A stretch of DNA of 64,000 nt from Solibacillus palustris (GCF_022549215.1 NZ_JAKZFC010000001.1:1358350-1422349), one strand, 5' to 3'; counted from the stretch's first letter, positions 33,897-43,022 are shown. The notes: a model not told the origin generated them from the letters alone. A program made the numbers and translations.

Positions 33897-35670
33897 GCAA
33901 ACGACGGAAACGATTTCATCTAAAGAACAACGAATCGTATTAATGCGCCTATTCACATATTTAAAGCCACATAAAAAGCTATTGTCCGTTGCGTTATTCT
34001 TACTAGCGCTAACGGTTGTAGGGGATATGCTCGGCCCGTATTTCATTAAAGTATTTATCGATGATTATTTAATGATGGATAACATCGTCTTTAAGCCAGT
34101 TATGACATTGGCGGTCAGCTATTTTGTCATTCAAGTATTGAATATATTTATTACGTACTATCAAACATTAAAGTTCCAGGAGTTGGCGTTAAAGGTCATT
34201 CAGCAGCTACGGATCGATGTCTTTTCAAAAATTCATCGACTTGGCATGCGCTATTTTGACCAAGTGCCAGCGGGGTCTATTGTCAGCCGTGCAACCAATG
34301 ACACGGAAGCAATAAAGGATATGTTCGTATCGGTATTAATCAGCTTTGTACAGGCGGCGTTCTTAATTGTCGGTGTGTACATCGCGATGTTTTTACTCAA
34401 TGCGAAATTGGCGTTATTTATGCTGTTAATATTACCGGTTGTCATTTACATCATTTATTTATACCGTAAAATTAGCGCTGTTGTGTATATGCGTATGCGT
34501 GAGAAGCTTGGTCAGCTGAATGCGCGCTTATCGGAGACATTGTCAGGCATGAGCATTGTGCAAGCATTCCGTCAAGAAAAGCGCTTTAATGATGAATTTG
34601 ATGCCATTAATGATGAGCATTTTGACGCGATGATGGCGAATACGAAAATGAATAGTCTGTTGCTGCGCCCGATTATTGACTTAGTGTATTTCACGGCGAT
34701 TATAATTTTACTATTCTATTTTGGGTGGACTTCGTTTGAAACAGCCGTAGAAGTTGGTGTTGTCTATGCTTTTATAACGTATATGAACCGCTTCTTTGAC
34801 CCGATTAATCAAATGATGGAGCGTCTAGCATTATTCCAGCAGGCCATTGTTGCGGCATCACGCGTTTTTGCGTTAATGGATAATGAGGAATTGGAACCCA
34901 CGCAGCAAGATAAATCACAAACTGTTACGAATGGTCGTATTGAATTTAACGATGTTTCGTTTAGCTATGACGGGGAACGGGATGTGCTGAAAAATATTTC
35001 GTTTACTGTCAATCCAGGCGAAACAGTAGCACTTGTTGGGCATACGGGAAGTGGGAAAAGTTCGATTATCAATTTATTGATGCGCTTTTATGAATTTGAG
35101 CGGGGCGATATTGTTATTGATGGTGAATCGATTAAAGACTATTCGCAGCAAGAGCTTCGCGATAAAATGGGACTTGTGCTGCAAGATCCATTCCTGTTTT
35201 ACGGCACGGTCGATTCAAATATTCGACTTTACAATGAACAATTAAACTTAGCTGATGTTAAGCATGCGGCAGAATTTGTGCAGGCGAGTGACTTTATCGA
35301 AAGCTTACCAGATGGCTATCAAAGTCGCGTGACGGAGCGCGGTTCCACATTTTCAAGTGGGCAGCGTCAGCTTATCGCCTTTGCGCGTACCGTTGCGACC
35401 AATCCGAAAATTTTAGTATTAGATGAAGCAACGGCAGCGATTGATACCGAAACAGAAGTGGGAATTCAACAGTCGCTTGAAAAAATGCGCAAAGGCCGTA
35501 CAACGATTGCCATTGCACACCGTTTGTCGACGATTCAAGATGCCGAGCAGATTTTAGTGCTGCACAAAGGGGAAATCGTCGAGCGCGGCACACATCAGGA
35601 GTTACTCGCGCACAAAGGCTTATATGAAAAAATGTACTTATTGCAAAATGGGATTGTGCAAAAAGAATAG
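33886..35670 (+). CDS. bmrD: multidrug ABC exporter subunit, BmrD (YheH)-like
   Basis: Half-transporter of 594 residues, partner of BmrC. An N-terminal cytoplasmic stretch, six membrane helices (about 30-330), then Walker A GHTGSGKSS, signature FSSGQRQLIAFART (S-S-G-Q, diverged from LSGGQ) and Walker B ILVLDEA with the catalytic Glu. This is the asymmetric site arrangement of heterodimeric exporters. GGGGGTGA lies a few bases before ATG 33886, inside the end of bmrC. It is a different pair from the exporter at 16.3-19.9 kb: the sequences are clearly diverged. Confidence 0.92.
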   Translation: MANEQTTETISSKEQRIVLMRLFTYLKPHKKLLSVALFLLALTVVGDMLGPYFIKVFIDDYLMMDNIVFKPVMTLAVSYFVIQVLNIFITYYQTLKFQELALKVIQQLRIDVFSKIHRLGMRYFDQVPAGSIVSRATNDTEAIKDMFVSVLISFVQAAFLIVGVYIAMFLLNAKLALFMLLILPVVIYIIYLYRKISAVVYMRMREKLGQLNARLSETLSGMSIVQAFRQEKRFNDEFDAINDEHFDAMMANTKMNSLLLRPIIDLVYFTAIIILLFYFGWTSFETAVEVGVVYAFITYMNRFFDPINQMMERLALFQQAIVAASRVFALMDNEELEPTQQDKSQTVTNGRIEFNDVSFSYDGERDVLKNISFTVNPGETVALVGHTGSGKSSIINLLMRFYEFERGDIVIDGESIKDYSQQELRDKMGLVLQDPFLFYGTVDSNIRLYNEQLNLADVKHAAEFVQASDFIESLPDGYQSRVTERGSTFSSGQRQLIAFARTVATNPKILVLDEATAAIDTETEVGIQQSLEKMRKGRTTIAIAHRLSTIQDAEQILVLHKGEIVERGTHQELLAHKGLYEKMYLLQNGIVQKE

Positions 35671-35848
35671 ATGTTAGGGCTCTGCATGACCTCGGTTGTG
35701 TGGGGTTTTTTGTTGGCTGGAAAAGGACTATTAGAGTAAGCAGAATTTTTTTGAAAACAGCCTATTTCTGAAATTGTATGAAATTGTTTATAAATAGGGG
35801 ATTGAGCATTTTTGCATGAAAAATGTATAAGAGCATTGAAATAAAGAC

Positions 35849-35889
35849 CAGTCAAAACAAGGTTATTTTATAGTTTTGACTGATTTTTT
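35849..35889 (+). terminator. Rho-independent terminator
   Basis: CAGTCAAAAC/GTTTTGACTG perfect stem, then T6. It lies 180 nt beyond bmrD; a weaker ACCTC/GGGGT hairpin with T6 lies just after the bmrD stop. Confidence 0.75.
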
Positions 35890-35972
35890 GTGTTTCCAAA
35901 CTATCATTTGTAAACGTTATTTGTATAGAAAATAACTAAAATTTTAAAGGACAATTTTACTTATGTTAAGGT

Positions 35973-36173
35973 TCACCGTGATGTATCTATATGAGGTTTT
36001 ATGTTTAGCTTGATCATTAATTCTTTCTCTAAATTGCTTGCTAATTCATTAAGTCTACGTAACTCAAATTCTTTATCAATTACTTCTCTTCGCTTAGTCT
36101 TCTGCATTTGTTGAGCATATTCGCATAGTCCATGAATATTTTTATCTTTCCAGCCTGAACAAAATAAAAAATC
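35973..36173 (-). pseudogene. unidentified coding remnant
   Basis: An open stretch of 66 codons with protein-like composition: GWKDKNIHGLCEYAQQMQ, KTKRREVIDKEFELRRLNEL, ASNLEKELMIKLNIK. There is no ribosome binding site and no plausible start (a TAG precedes it), so it looks like the C-terminal end of a lost gene. Family not recognised. The rest of 35671-36369 holds only terminators. Confidence 0.35.
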
Positions 36174-36369
36174 CTAGAAAAAACGGTCTCACGGTTTTAA
36201 GACTTTTCATTATTCGATTAACAAGTACAACCTAAGTGCACATCTTTACCTTAAAATCACTATGTATTAGGGGCGACATAATCCCTAAATTTATATTGAT
36301 AATAGTCTAAGTTAAGAAACATTCATTGCGTATTATACATTTAACGCTGTTCTTAAGGAGGTGTCTGTT

Positions 36370-36558
36370 ATGCCTGGAAAAAAAGGAAAAAAAGGTTCGG
36401 GTAGTCATTCGTCTACAGGAAGTACTTCTACTGGTTGTACTTCTACTGGTAACACTTCTACTGGTTGTACTTCTACTGGTAGTAAATCTACTGGTAAACG
36501 TAAATCTACAGGTTGTAAATCTACTGGTAAACGTAAACGTAAACGTAAACGTAAATAA
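36370..36558 (+). CDS. CotG-like spore-coat repeat protein (putative CotH substrate)
   Basis: 62-residue low-complexity protein. MPGKKGKKGSGSHSS is followed by repeats of TSTGC/TSTGN/KSTGK/KSTGC and a basic tail of alternating Lys and Arg. The DNA shows 15-nt tandem units (ACTTCTACTGGT plus TGT or AAC) at 36421-36485. AAGGAGGTG precedes the ATG. The composition (Ser, Thr, Gly, Lys, Arg, some Cys) resembles CotG, whose Ser-Lys repeats are phosphorylated by CotH in B. subtilis, and a cotH gene follows 246 nt downstream. I infer a short CotG-type coat protein; no direct homology can be shown because the sequence is repetitive. Confidence 0.7.
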   Translation: MPGKKGKKGSGSHSSTGSTSTGCTSTGNTSTGCTSTGSKSTGKRKSTGCKSTGKRKRKRKRK

Positions 36559-36803
36559 AGTACGTTTACCAGAAACAATTGTATAAGTACAGGTGAAAGA
36601 ACATGCCTCCATTCACTATTCAAAAGGTTAGTGGGGCATTTTCTCCTTATAAAAATTTAATTAGCTACATATAAAATCTATTTACTTTAACTGACATCGA
36701 ACATAACAATTATTTATTAGCTGTGTACTTAAGCTATTTCATGTCTAATACCGTGAGAGTATATACATTGATAACCGAAAGGGTACATTAGGGAGGTGAG
36801 TGC

Positions 36804-37889
36804 ATGTCAAACATTATACCTTCGTATTTATTAATGATTGATGAAAAGGCATTAAATAAGTTAAGGAAAAAAGTATCAAAAGACTACTCTGTTTCCGCAA
36901 AGTTGATGGTAGATAACATTACGTACAACATTAAGATTGCCTATCGTGGAGACTATACACGGAAATTCCGTAAAAGATCCTATATGATTGACTTCATTGA
37001 TACTGAAAAATTCTTAGGAGTAAGTAGAATCCACCTCAATGCAGAATATAAAGACCCCTCACTAATCCGCAATAAGCTTTCACTTGACTTCTTTCAAGAT
37101 CTTGGAGTCCTTTCACCAGATAGTCAGCATATCAATTTTTACAGAAATGACTCATTGAAAGGTGTCTACCTGCACTTGGAATCAGTTGATGATTTATTTT
37201 TAGAAAAGAGGGGGCTTCCCGCCGGTCCCATTTACTACGCTATCAACAATGATGCAAATTTCTCATTGGTGCGTGATAAGAAACCCAAAAAATCACTTTT
37301 GTCGGGCTATAAACGAGTGTGCGGAGCTTCTTCAGACGATACCTTTCTTCATGATTTGATTACAACCATAAATAATACAATTCCATCTAATTTCCCAGAT
37401 GAAATCTCCCAGAAAATTAATATTGATCAATATTTCCGATGGCTCGCTGGAGCAGTTTGTACAATGAATAACGACGGTTTTACACACAATTATGCCCTAT
37501 ATCGAAATAGTGACACTTGCTTATTCGAAATACTTCCATGGGACTATGATGCAACTTGGGGACGGAAAGTAAGTGGTGGGATAATGAATCATACGTATGT
37601 CCCAATTGAAGGTAAATCAGGAAACCATCTTAACTATGTTCTATTGCAAGTTCCCGAATTCCGCAAACTTTACAAAGAAACATTAGAAGAAATCCTTGAA
37701 ACAATGTTTACAGTTGACTATATGGAAAACAAAGTCTTACCACTACATCAATGTATACGTCCCCAAATCCTCCTTGATCCTTATAAAAAAAATAAGATTG
37801 ATATTTTTGATAATGAACCAGAATTAATTTTCCAATTTATTCGAGAACGCAATGATTATTTAAAAAATCAACTCTCGAATTTAGATTAA
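36804..37889 (+). CDS. cotH: CotH family spore-coat protein kinase
   Basis: 361 residues. CotH is an atypical protein kinase that phosphorylates serines in coat proteins (CotB, CotG) of the mother cell. Visible: IAYRGDYTRKFRKRSYMIDF (CotH N-lobe signature), LNAEYKDPSLIRNKLS, NNDGFTHNYALYRN at 222-235 (Asp224 is the likely catalytic residue) and LPWDYDATWG at 244-253 (metal-binding D-Y-D). Length matches B. subtilis CotH. GGGAGGTGAG precedes the ATG. It lies directly downstream of a small Ser/Thr/Lys/Arg repeat protein that is a plausible substrate. A sporulation promoter is expected, but I could not place one with confidence. Confidence 0.92.
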   Translation: MSNIIPSYLLMIDEKALNKLRKKVSKDYSVSAKLMVDNITYNIKIAYRGDYTRKFRKRSYMIDFIDTEKFLGVSRIHLNAEYKDPSLIRNKLSLDFFQDLGVLSPDSQHINFYRNDSLKGVYLHLESVDDLFLEKRGLPAGPIYYAINNDANFSLVRDKKPKKSLLSGYKRVCGASSDDTFLHDLITTINNTIPSNFPDEISQKINIDQYFRWLAGAVCTMNNDGFTHNYALYRNSDTCLFEILPWDYDATWGRKVSGGIMNHTYVPIEGKSGNHLNYVLLQVPEFRKLYKETLEEILETMFTVDYMENKVLPLHQCIRPQILLDPYKKNKIDIFDNEPELIFQFIRERNDYLKNQLSNLD

Positions 37890-37954
37890 AAATCTAATCA
37901 ATAATGATTTTTTTGATTTGAGAGATATAGGGATTGGGGAAAGGAGTTACTGCT

Positions 37955-38329
37955 TTGGGACCTATATGTATAAAAGATACCGGGAAATATGGTAGAGGTA
38001 TATATGCTAAACGTGATATAAAAAAAGATGAACTTATTGAGGTATCACCCGTTATAATATTACCTAAAGGGGATTGGAAATATTTAAAAAAGACTTCCCT
38101 TCTTTACTATAGCTTTTATTGGGGGAAAAATGATACAGCCATTGCACTTGGATTTGGATCACTTTTTAATCATTCATACACTCCAAATACTAATTTTGAA
38201 AATAATACAGAAAATTTATCAATTGACTTTTATGCACTAAATGATATTTTGATGGGTGAAGAATTAACTATTAATTACAATGGTGATCTTGAAAATAAAT
38301 CACCGTTATGGTTTGATGTAATCGAATAA
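37955..38329 (+). CDS. SET-domain protein (putative lysine methyltransferase)
   Basis: About 124 residues from a TTG at 37955 (AAGGAG at 37941-37946; an upstream TTG at 37934 would bury that site). The SET signatures are complete: YGRGIYAKRDIKKDELIEVSP at the start, FGSLFNHSYTPNT (NHS of SET motif II) and GEELTINYNGD (ELT.xY of motif III). It should bind S-adenosylmethionine and methylate lysine in a protein; the bacterial target is unknown. It starts 65 nt after cotH in the same direction, so it may share its transcript; a terminator lies downstream at 38417. Confidence 0.82.
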   Translation: MGPICIKDTGKYGRGIYAKRDIKKDELIEVSPVIILPKGDWKYLKKTSLLYYSFYWGKNDTAIALGFGSLFNHSYTPNTNFENNTENLSIDFYALNDILMGEELTINYNGDLENKSPLWFDVIE

Positions 38330-38416
38330 AGATCTTCCCTCCATGATAATTGTTTTGCTTTCAAAAATAATGGTAACACCAGAATATATGATTAGATACG
38401 CTCACCAATATCTTGG

Positions 38417-38454
38417 GCAGCACGTGTTCCTTTTGAGAACCGGGCTGCTTTTTT
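38417..38454 (+). terminator. Rho-independent terminator
   Basis: GCAGC..GTTC pairs with GAAC..GCTGC, followed by T6; it ends the cotH-SET transcript. Confidence 0.8.
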
Positions 38455-38567
38455 GATAAAAATAGATCTGAGTATTATATTTTTTTGATTGTTACAAATT
38501 TTTTCGAAATAATTTTTCTCTGCTATAATTACTTTTTGATTTTATAAATTAATTAGGGGGAGAATAA

Positions 38568-39593
38568 TTGAAAAAAATATTAACTGTATTTTCTTTACTT
38601 TTAGTAATGATCTTAAGTGCATGTAGTTCTCTTTCTAACGATGAATTAATAAAAGATTATGTGAAAGATACATATGGAATTGACATCGTTGTAAAAGATT
38701 CATACAAAAATTCATTAGAATTAGGTGAGGATTCATACATTGTTGCTCCTGTTGACCATCAAGAAATGGAATTCTCCGTTGTGGTATATGATAATCCAAC
38801 GGAAGATGAAATTAATTACAAAAGTGAGCATTTTATCAAAGATAATTATTTAAACGCATTGGAAGCGGATAAGGAACTACACAAATTAGATAAAGTTATT
38901 CCAGATATTAACAAGCTTGGATTTGATGAATCATTTAATGATGAAAATAGGGTGTTTATAGGAGAAGTTGGTGGAAAGAAAGCTATTTGGAGTTCTTTTT
39001 ATTCTACCTCTCACATGGAATTAGCAAGTTTTGAAGAAAAAGATTTAGACCGCTTATTCGAGTTATATAAATTAGTAAAACAAAGCGGGGCATTATTTGA
39101 AATTATTTATGTCTCAGATATGAGGGAGCCACACGAGAGCGAAACCTTTGTATTTGATATGGAAAAATTAAAGGGTGTAAAAACAAAAGAAGATTTTTTG
39201 TTGGAAATGAAAAAATCAAATGCAAATATTGCTAGTTTATATGAAAATAAAAAATGGGAATCTGAGAAAAAGAAAATTGAAAATGAACGTTTCACGTTTG
39301 ATTCTAAATATGATGATTATTGGTTTAATTGTACGCTGACGAATGGAAATGGCGAATGTACCAATATTTTTGTCACTGTATATTTCAAAGAAAACAGCCT
39401 AACTAAATCAAATATTAATTTAGAAAAAGATTTAAACGCTATTTTTACTTTATTCGAAAAGACGATTTATCCAAAAGCTTCAATAGAGTATTGTTTTATA
39501 GAAGAAGGTTCAGATGACTCGGTGAGATTTACAGATTATGAAATCAAAAAATATTCTTCCACTTTAGATTTTATCAACAAGAATTTTAAATAA
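38568..39593 (+). CDS. lipoprotein of unknown function
   Basis: Secreted lipoprotein of 341 residues: signal peptide with lipobox LSAC (Cys19), then a long polar domain without recognisable motifs, in which FSVVVYDNPTEDEINYKSEHF and LDKVIPDINKLGFDE suggest a mixed alpha/beta fold. It would be anchored on the outer face of the membrane. It begins with TTG after GGGGGAG. Monocistronic with its own terminator. No family known to me. Confidence 0.75.
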   Translation: MKKILTVFSLLLVMILSACSSLSNDELIKDYVKDTYGIDIVVKDSYKNSLELGEDSYIVAPVDHQEMEFSVVVYDNPTEDEINYKSEHFIKDNYLNALEADKELHKLDKVIPDINKLGFDESFNDENRVFIGEVGGKKAIWSSFYSTSHMELASFEEKDLDRLFELYKLVKQSGALFEIIYVSDMREPHESETFVFDMEKLKGVKTKEDFLLEMKKSNANIASLYENKKWESEKKKIENERFTFDSKYDDYWFNCTLTNGNGECTNIFVTVYFKENSLTKSNINLEKDLNAIFTLFEKTIYPKASIEYCFIEEGSDDSVRFTDYEIKKYSSTLDFINKNFK

Positions 39594-39597
39594 AGAG

Positions 39598-39633
39598 AAG
39601 CATTCGGCACGAATATGTTGCGCGAATGCTTTT
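39598..39633 (+). terminator. Rho-independent terminator
   Basis: AAGCATTCG/CGAATGCTT with a 16-nt loop and T4, right after the lipoprotein gene. Confidence 0.75.
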
Positions 39634-39783
39634 GCTGATTTGGACTTGCTTAATTGTATATATTTACTTTTAATAAAGTGTGGTCGTAACTTTCTTTTTG
39701 TCCTTTTAATCTACATTCGGCTGATTTTTTAATGAGATGGGTGAAAGTATTCTTTATTTCACGCACTCAAATTGATTTCGACA

Positions 39784-39812
39784 TTTACATCTCACGTTTC
39801 GACCTCTATAAT
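39784..39812 (+). promoter_or_regulatory. sigma-A promoter of rarD
   Basis: TTTACA (39784-39789), 17-bp spacer, TATAAT (39807-39812); 31 nt before the start codon. Confidence 0.7.
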
Positions 39813-39843
39813 GAGTTCTATTAAATTCATAGAAGGTGCAAGT

Positions 39844-40743
39844 ATGTCACAACAAAAACAAGGCATCCTGTTTGCGGCAGGAGCCTATTTAATGTGGGGG
39901 CTTATCCCACTTTATTGGAAACAAGTGCAGAATGTTTCGAGTCTGGAAATTTTAGCGGGGCGAGTTATTTGGTCATTCGTTTTTACGGCGCTCTTTGTAT
40001 TACTCATCAAACAGCGCAAGGAATTAATGGCAGATATTAGATCGCTATGGGGGAGACAAGCTCAGTTTTGGTCGCTCTTCATTGCATCTCTAGTTATAAG
40101 TGTCAACTGGGGTGTGTATATTTGGGCGGTCAATAATGAGCACTTACTACAGGCGAGTTTAGGTTATTACATTAACCCACTTATTTCTGTGCTCTTCGGT
40201 TTGATTATCTTTAAGGAAAAGCTATCAGGTGCAACGATTGTAGCTGTCATTATCGCAGCAATTGGCGTAGCCTATCAAGCGATTTTAGGTGGGACGATTC
40301 CATGGGTGTCCCTAACACTTGCGTTATCATTTTCAATTTATGGTGTGCTGAAAAAGAAAATTCCGCTAGATGCAACGCGCGGCTTGGCAATTGAAACATT
40401 ATTTATATTACCAATCGCAATTATAGGATATATTTACTTAATGCAGACGACGGACATTGCCTTTTTACATGTGGATATGAAAACTAACCTATTATTAATA
40501 GGAAGTGGTATTATAACGGCATTACCACTTGTGCTTTTTGCAAAAGGAGCACAAAAAATTCCATTATATTTATTGGGCTTCGTGCAGTTTTTATCGCCAA
40601 CGATGAGTTTAGTAATCGGAATCTTTGTTTATAAAGAGCCCTTTACAATGACGGAGCTATTTACGTTTAGCTGTATTTGGCTTGCGGTACTTATTTTTTC
40701 TGCTGGGAAATTTATCGAAGTGAGAAAGCGAAAATTGATCTAA
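39844..40743 (+). CDS. rarD: RarD-type EamA transporter
   Basis: 299-residue permease with ten membrane helices in two EamA halves. The RarD branch shows in the opening QGILFAAGAYLMWGLIPLYWKQV, in SVNWGVYIWAVNNEHLLQASLGYYINPLISVLFG and in the closing ALPLVLFAKGAQKIPLYLLGFVQFLSPT. The physiological substrate is unknown; the name comes from a chloramphenicol phenotype in other bacteria. ATG 39844 follows AGAAGGTG; the upstream in-frame ATG at 39772 lies within the promoter. Single gene. Confidence 0.9.
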   Translation: MSQQKQGILFAAGAYLMWGLIPLYWKQVQNVSSLEILAGRVIWSFVFTALFVLLIKQRKELMADIRSLWGRQAQFWSLFIASLVISVNWGVYIWAVNNEHLLQASLGYYINPLISVLFGLIIFKEKLSGATIVAVIIAAIGVAYQAILGGTIPWVSLTLALSFSIYGVLKKKIPLDATRGLAIETLFILPIAIIGYIYLMQTTDIAFLHVDMKTNLLLIGSGIITALPLVLFAKGAQKIPLYLLGFVQFLSPTMSLVIGIFVYKEPFTMTELFTFSCIWLAVLIFSAGKFIEVRKRKLI

Positions 40744-40794
40744 CTTGTTTCAGCAAAAGTCCCTCACTCGAATAACTAGGGAATAAATGCTAAA

Positions 40795-40935
40795 AATGTC
40801 CTCCGTTCAGCGGGGGTTCAAATTATGGCTGAATCAAGTTACTGCCTCCGGCGGATGTCACAGATTTTTTAATGGAGTTTTTCGAGCGGGCTCGAAAAAA
40901 ATCTGGACGCAATTACGCCGAGGTGTAATTGATAT
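40795..40935 (+). ncRNA. structured intergenic element (possible RNA)
   Basis: A run of stem-loops: CCTCCGTTCAGCGGGGG, a CCTCCGGCGG stretch, TTTTTCGAGC/GCTCGAAAAA, and CAATTACGCC/GGTGTAATTG. No open frame. It resembles intergenic repeats I associate with Lysinibacillus-type genomes, but I cannot name a family. It is followed by its own terminator. Confidence 0.4.
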
Positions 40936-40941
40936 GTACAG

Positions 40942-40976
40942 CTCCTTGTAAACATTGTTTACGAGGAGTTTTTTTA
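40942..40976 (+). terminator. Rho-independent terminator
   Basis: CTCCTTGTAAAC/GTTTACGAGGAG, T7; between the structured element and a convergent small gene. Confidence 0.85.
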
Positions 40977-41111
40977 TCCAAAAACAACACGCATGAAACT
41001 ACCAATGATGATAATGCAAATGAAGGCGATTAATCCGACCTTTGTAAATTCAAATAACGAATATTGTTTCCTCGAAAACAGATCACGTTTATAACGTGGA
41101 GTATTGCGCAT
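40974..41111 (-). CDS. 45-residue single-pass membrane protein
   Basis: Small gene: a basic N-terminal half (MRNTPRYKRDLFSRKQY) followed by one membrane helix (GLIAFICIIIIGSFMRVVFG). GGAGG lies seven bases before the ATG and a terminator sits at the stop. The positive-inside pattern puts the N-terminus in the cytoplasm. No known family, but the composition and spacing are typical of real small membrane proteins in Bacillales. Nothing else gene-like between 41112 and 41373. Confidence 0.65.
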   Translation of the reverse strand: MRNTPRYKRDLFSRKQYSLFEFTKVGLIAFICIIIIGSFMRVVFG

Positions 41112-41373
41112 AATAATACCTCCAAAATAAGTTTTTACTTATAATTTGCAGTAATATATCTGTTTATTATACCAAAAATTGCGCGAAAAATAGCACTAAG
41201 AATTCAGAATATTGTTAAATTTGATTTTTCTCTCTTATATTCTAATTTTCTAATTGTAACAACCGAATCTTTGTGCTAGGATTGCTTATTGAATGATAAT
41301 GTGAAAGTTTAAACATAGCTTTTGGACTTTTCATGAAGAAAAAAATATTAAGTGTTGGCAAAGGAGAGTTATT

Positions 41374-41796
41374 ATGTCAGAAATGAATAATCAGGTAGAA
41401 AAAGTGTCTGTTACACAAGAACAATTAGACGTACTAGACCAACTATTAAAGCCAGAGGTACAAGCTTCGTTAACAACTTTAGTTGACAACTTACCTAAGT
41501 TAGCAGAAATGACAACTTTATTAACAAAGGCATATGATTTCGCGACTGCAGTAGCAACTGACGAAACATTAAAAAGTGATACAGTTGCAGCTGTAACAGA
41601 AATGGCTAGCCCAGTAGTAGATACAGCAAAATCTTTAGCTCAAACGGCTATCGAAGCAAAAGACCGTGCTGAAGTTTCAAATGAAACAGTAGGTGTATTT
41701 GGTTTATTAAAAATGTTAAAAGACCCACAAGTTCAAGGCGCATTACGTTTTGCCAATGCATTTTTAGCTGTAGCAGCTGAGAAAAAAGACAAATAA
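41374..41796 (+). CDS. DUF1641 protein (YjlC-like)
   Basis: 140-residue soluble helical protein of the DUF1641 family: LDQLLKPEVQASLTTLVDNLPKLAEMTTLL and VFGLLKMLKDPQVQGALRFANAFL are typical. In B. subtilis the equivalent gene yjlC is co-transcribed with ndh (yjlD) under the redox regulator Rex; the order is the same here (38 nt gap). A weak TGTGAAAGTTTAAACA sequence at 41301-41316 could be a Rex site but matches poorly. AAGGAGAG precedes the ATG. The protein's role with NADH dehydrogenase is not known. Confidence 0.85.
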   Translation: MSEMNNQVEKVSVTQEQLDVLDQLLKPEVQASLTTLVDNLPKLAEMTTLLTKAYDFATAVATDETLKSDTVAAVTEMASPVVDTAKSLAQTAIEAKDRAEVSNETVGVFGLLKMLKDPQVQGALRFANAFLAVAAEKKDK

Positions 41797-41834
41797 TTAA
41801 TTCGCACAATCTAATTTAATTGGAGGATGTTATC

Positions 41835-43022
41835 ATGGTAACAAAAGATATCGTTATTTTAGGTGCTGGTTTTGCTGGTGTTTTAGCTGCTCAAACAGCT
41901 CGCAAATATTTAAATACGTTAGAAGCAAACATTACAGTTGTAAACCAGTTCCCAACGCACCAAATCATTACAGAATTACACCGTTTAGCTGGTGGTACAA
42001 TTAAAGAGGGCGCTGTTTCTCTATCTTTAGAAAAAATCTTCAAAGGTAAAGACATCAACCTTGAAATCGCAAAAGTAAACAGCTTCAACGCTGACAAAAA
42101 AGAAGTTCAACTTTCAAATGGTAAAACTTTATCATACGATACATTAGTTGTTGCTTTAGGTTCTCAAACAGGATTCTTCGGTATCCCAGGCTTAGAAGAA
42201 AATTCATTCGTATTAAAATCAGTTGACGAAGCAAATGCTATCCGTGAGCATATCGAAGCACGTATCGCCGAATATGCAAAATCAAAAAATGAAGCAGATG
42301 CAACGATCGTTATCGGCGGTGGCGGTTTAACAGGTGTTGAGCTTGTTGGTGAAATCGTAGACCACTTCCCGAAAGTAGCTGCGAAATACGGCGTACCTTT
42401 CGAAGATTTAAAAATCAAATTAGTAGAAGCTGGTCCAAAAATCTTACCAGTATTCCCAGACAACTTAATTGCTCGTGCGACTGAATCATTAGCAAAACGT
42501 GGTGTTGAGTTCATCACTTCAACTCCTGTAACAGGTGTTGAAGGCAATGTTATTCAATTAAAAGACCGTGAGCCAATCGTTGCGAACACATTAGTATGGA
42601 CTGGTGGGGTAGCTCCACTTCCATTAGTTGGTGAATCAGGTCTTAACTGTGACCGTGGTAAAGCAACAATCAACGACTTCTTACAATCTACTTCTCACCC
42701 AGAAGTATTTGTATTAGGTGATGCTTCTGCACACATTCCAAACCCAGGCGACCGCCCAACTTACGCGCCAACTGCTCAAGTAGCATGGCAACAAGGTGAG
42801 CAAGCTGGTTACAACATCTTTGCTCAAATTAAAGGTCACGACATGAAAGCATTCCAGTTCACAAACTCTGGTACTTTAGGTTCTTTAGGACGTAAAGACG
42901 GTATCGCAACTATTGGTGCAAACAATACACAATTAGTTGGTTTACCAGCTTCATTAATGAAAGAAGCTTCAAACATTCGTTATATGACGCATATTAAAGC
43001 GTTATTCGGTTTAGCGTACTAA
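41835..43022 (+). CDS. ndh: type II NADH dehydrogenase (NDH-2)
   Basis: 395-residue flavoprotein that oxidises NADH and passes electrons to menaquinone without pumping protons, at the inner face of the membrane. The FAD-binding GAGFAG motif is at about residue 10; the NADH-binding GGGGLTGVE lies near 160; and VFVLGDASAH and PTAQVAWQQGEQAG are the second FAD-contact and quinone-site motifs. The ATG at 41835 follows GGAGGATG. Second gene of the DUF1641-ndh operon; a strong terminator follows. Codon use looks optimised (many GTA, TTA and CGT codons), as for a well-expressed gene. Confidence 0.93.
   Translation: MVTKDIVILGAGFAGVLAAQTARKYLNTLEANITVVNQFPTHQIITELHRLAGGTIKEGAVSLSLEKIFKGKDINLEIAKVNSFNADKKEVQLSNGKTLSYDTLVVALGSQTGFFGIPGLEENSFVLKSVDEANAIREHIEARIAEYAKSKNEADATIVIGGGGLTGVELVGEIVDHFPKVAAKYGVPFEDLKIKLVEAGPKILPVFPDNLIARATESLAKRGVEFITSTPVTGVEGNVIQLKDREPIVANTLVWTGGVAPLPLVGESGLNCDRGKATINDFLQSTSHPEVFVLGDASAHIPNPGDRPTYAPTAQVAWQQGEQAGYNIFAQIKGHDMKAFQFTNSGTLGSLGRKDGIATIGANNTQLVGLPASLMKEASNIRYMTHIKALFGLAY

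Noticed and set aside
36307..36623. Other long frames over the CotG-like gene on both strands
   Set aside because: All frames stay open because of the 15-nt tandem repeat; only the frame at 36370 has AAGGAGGTG and a composition known for coat proteins.
41301..41316. Rex operator before DUF1641-ndh
   Set aside because: Only a rough match to TTGTGAA-n4-TTCACAA; kept as a remark in the gene entry, not as a feature.
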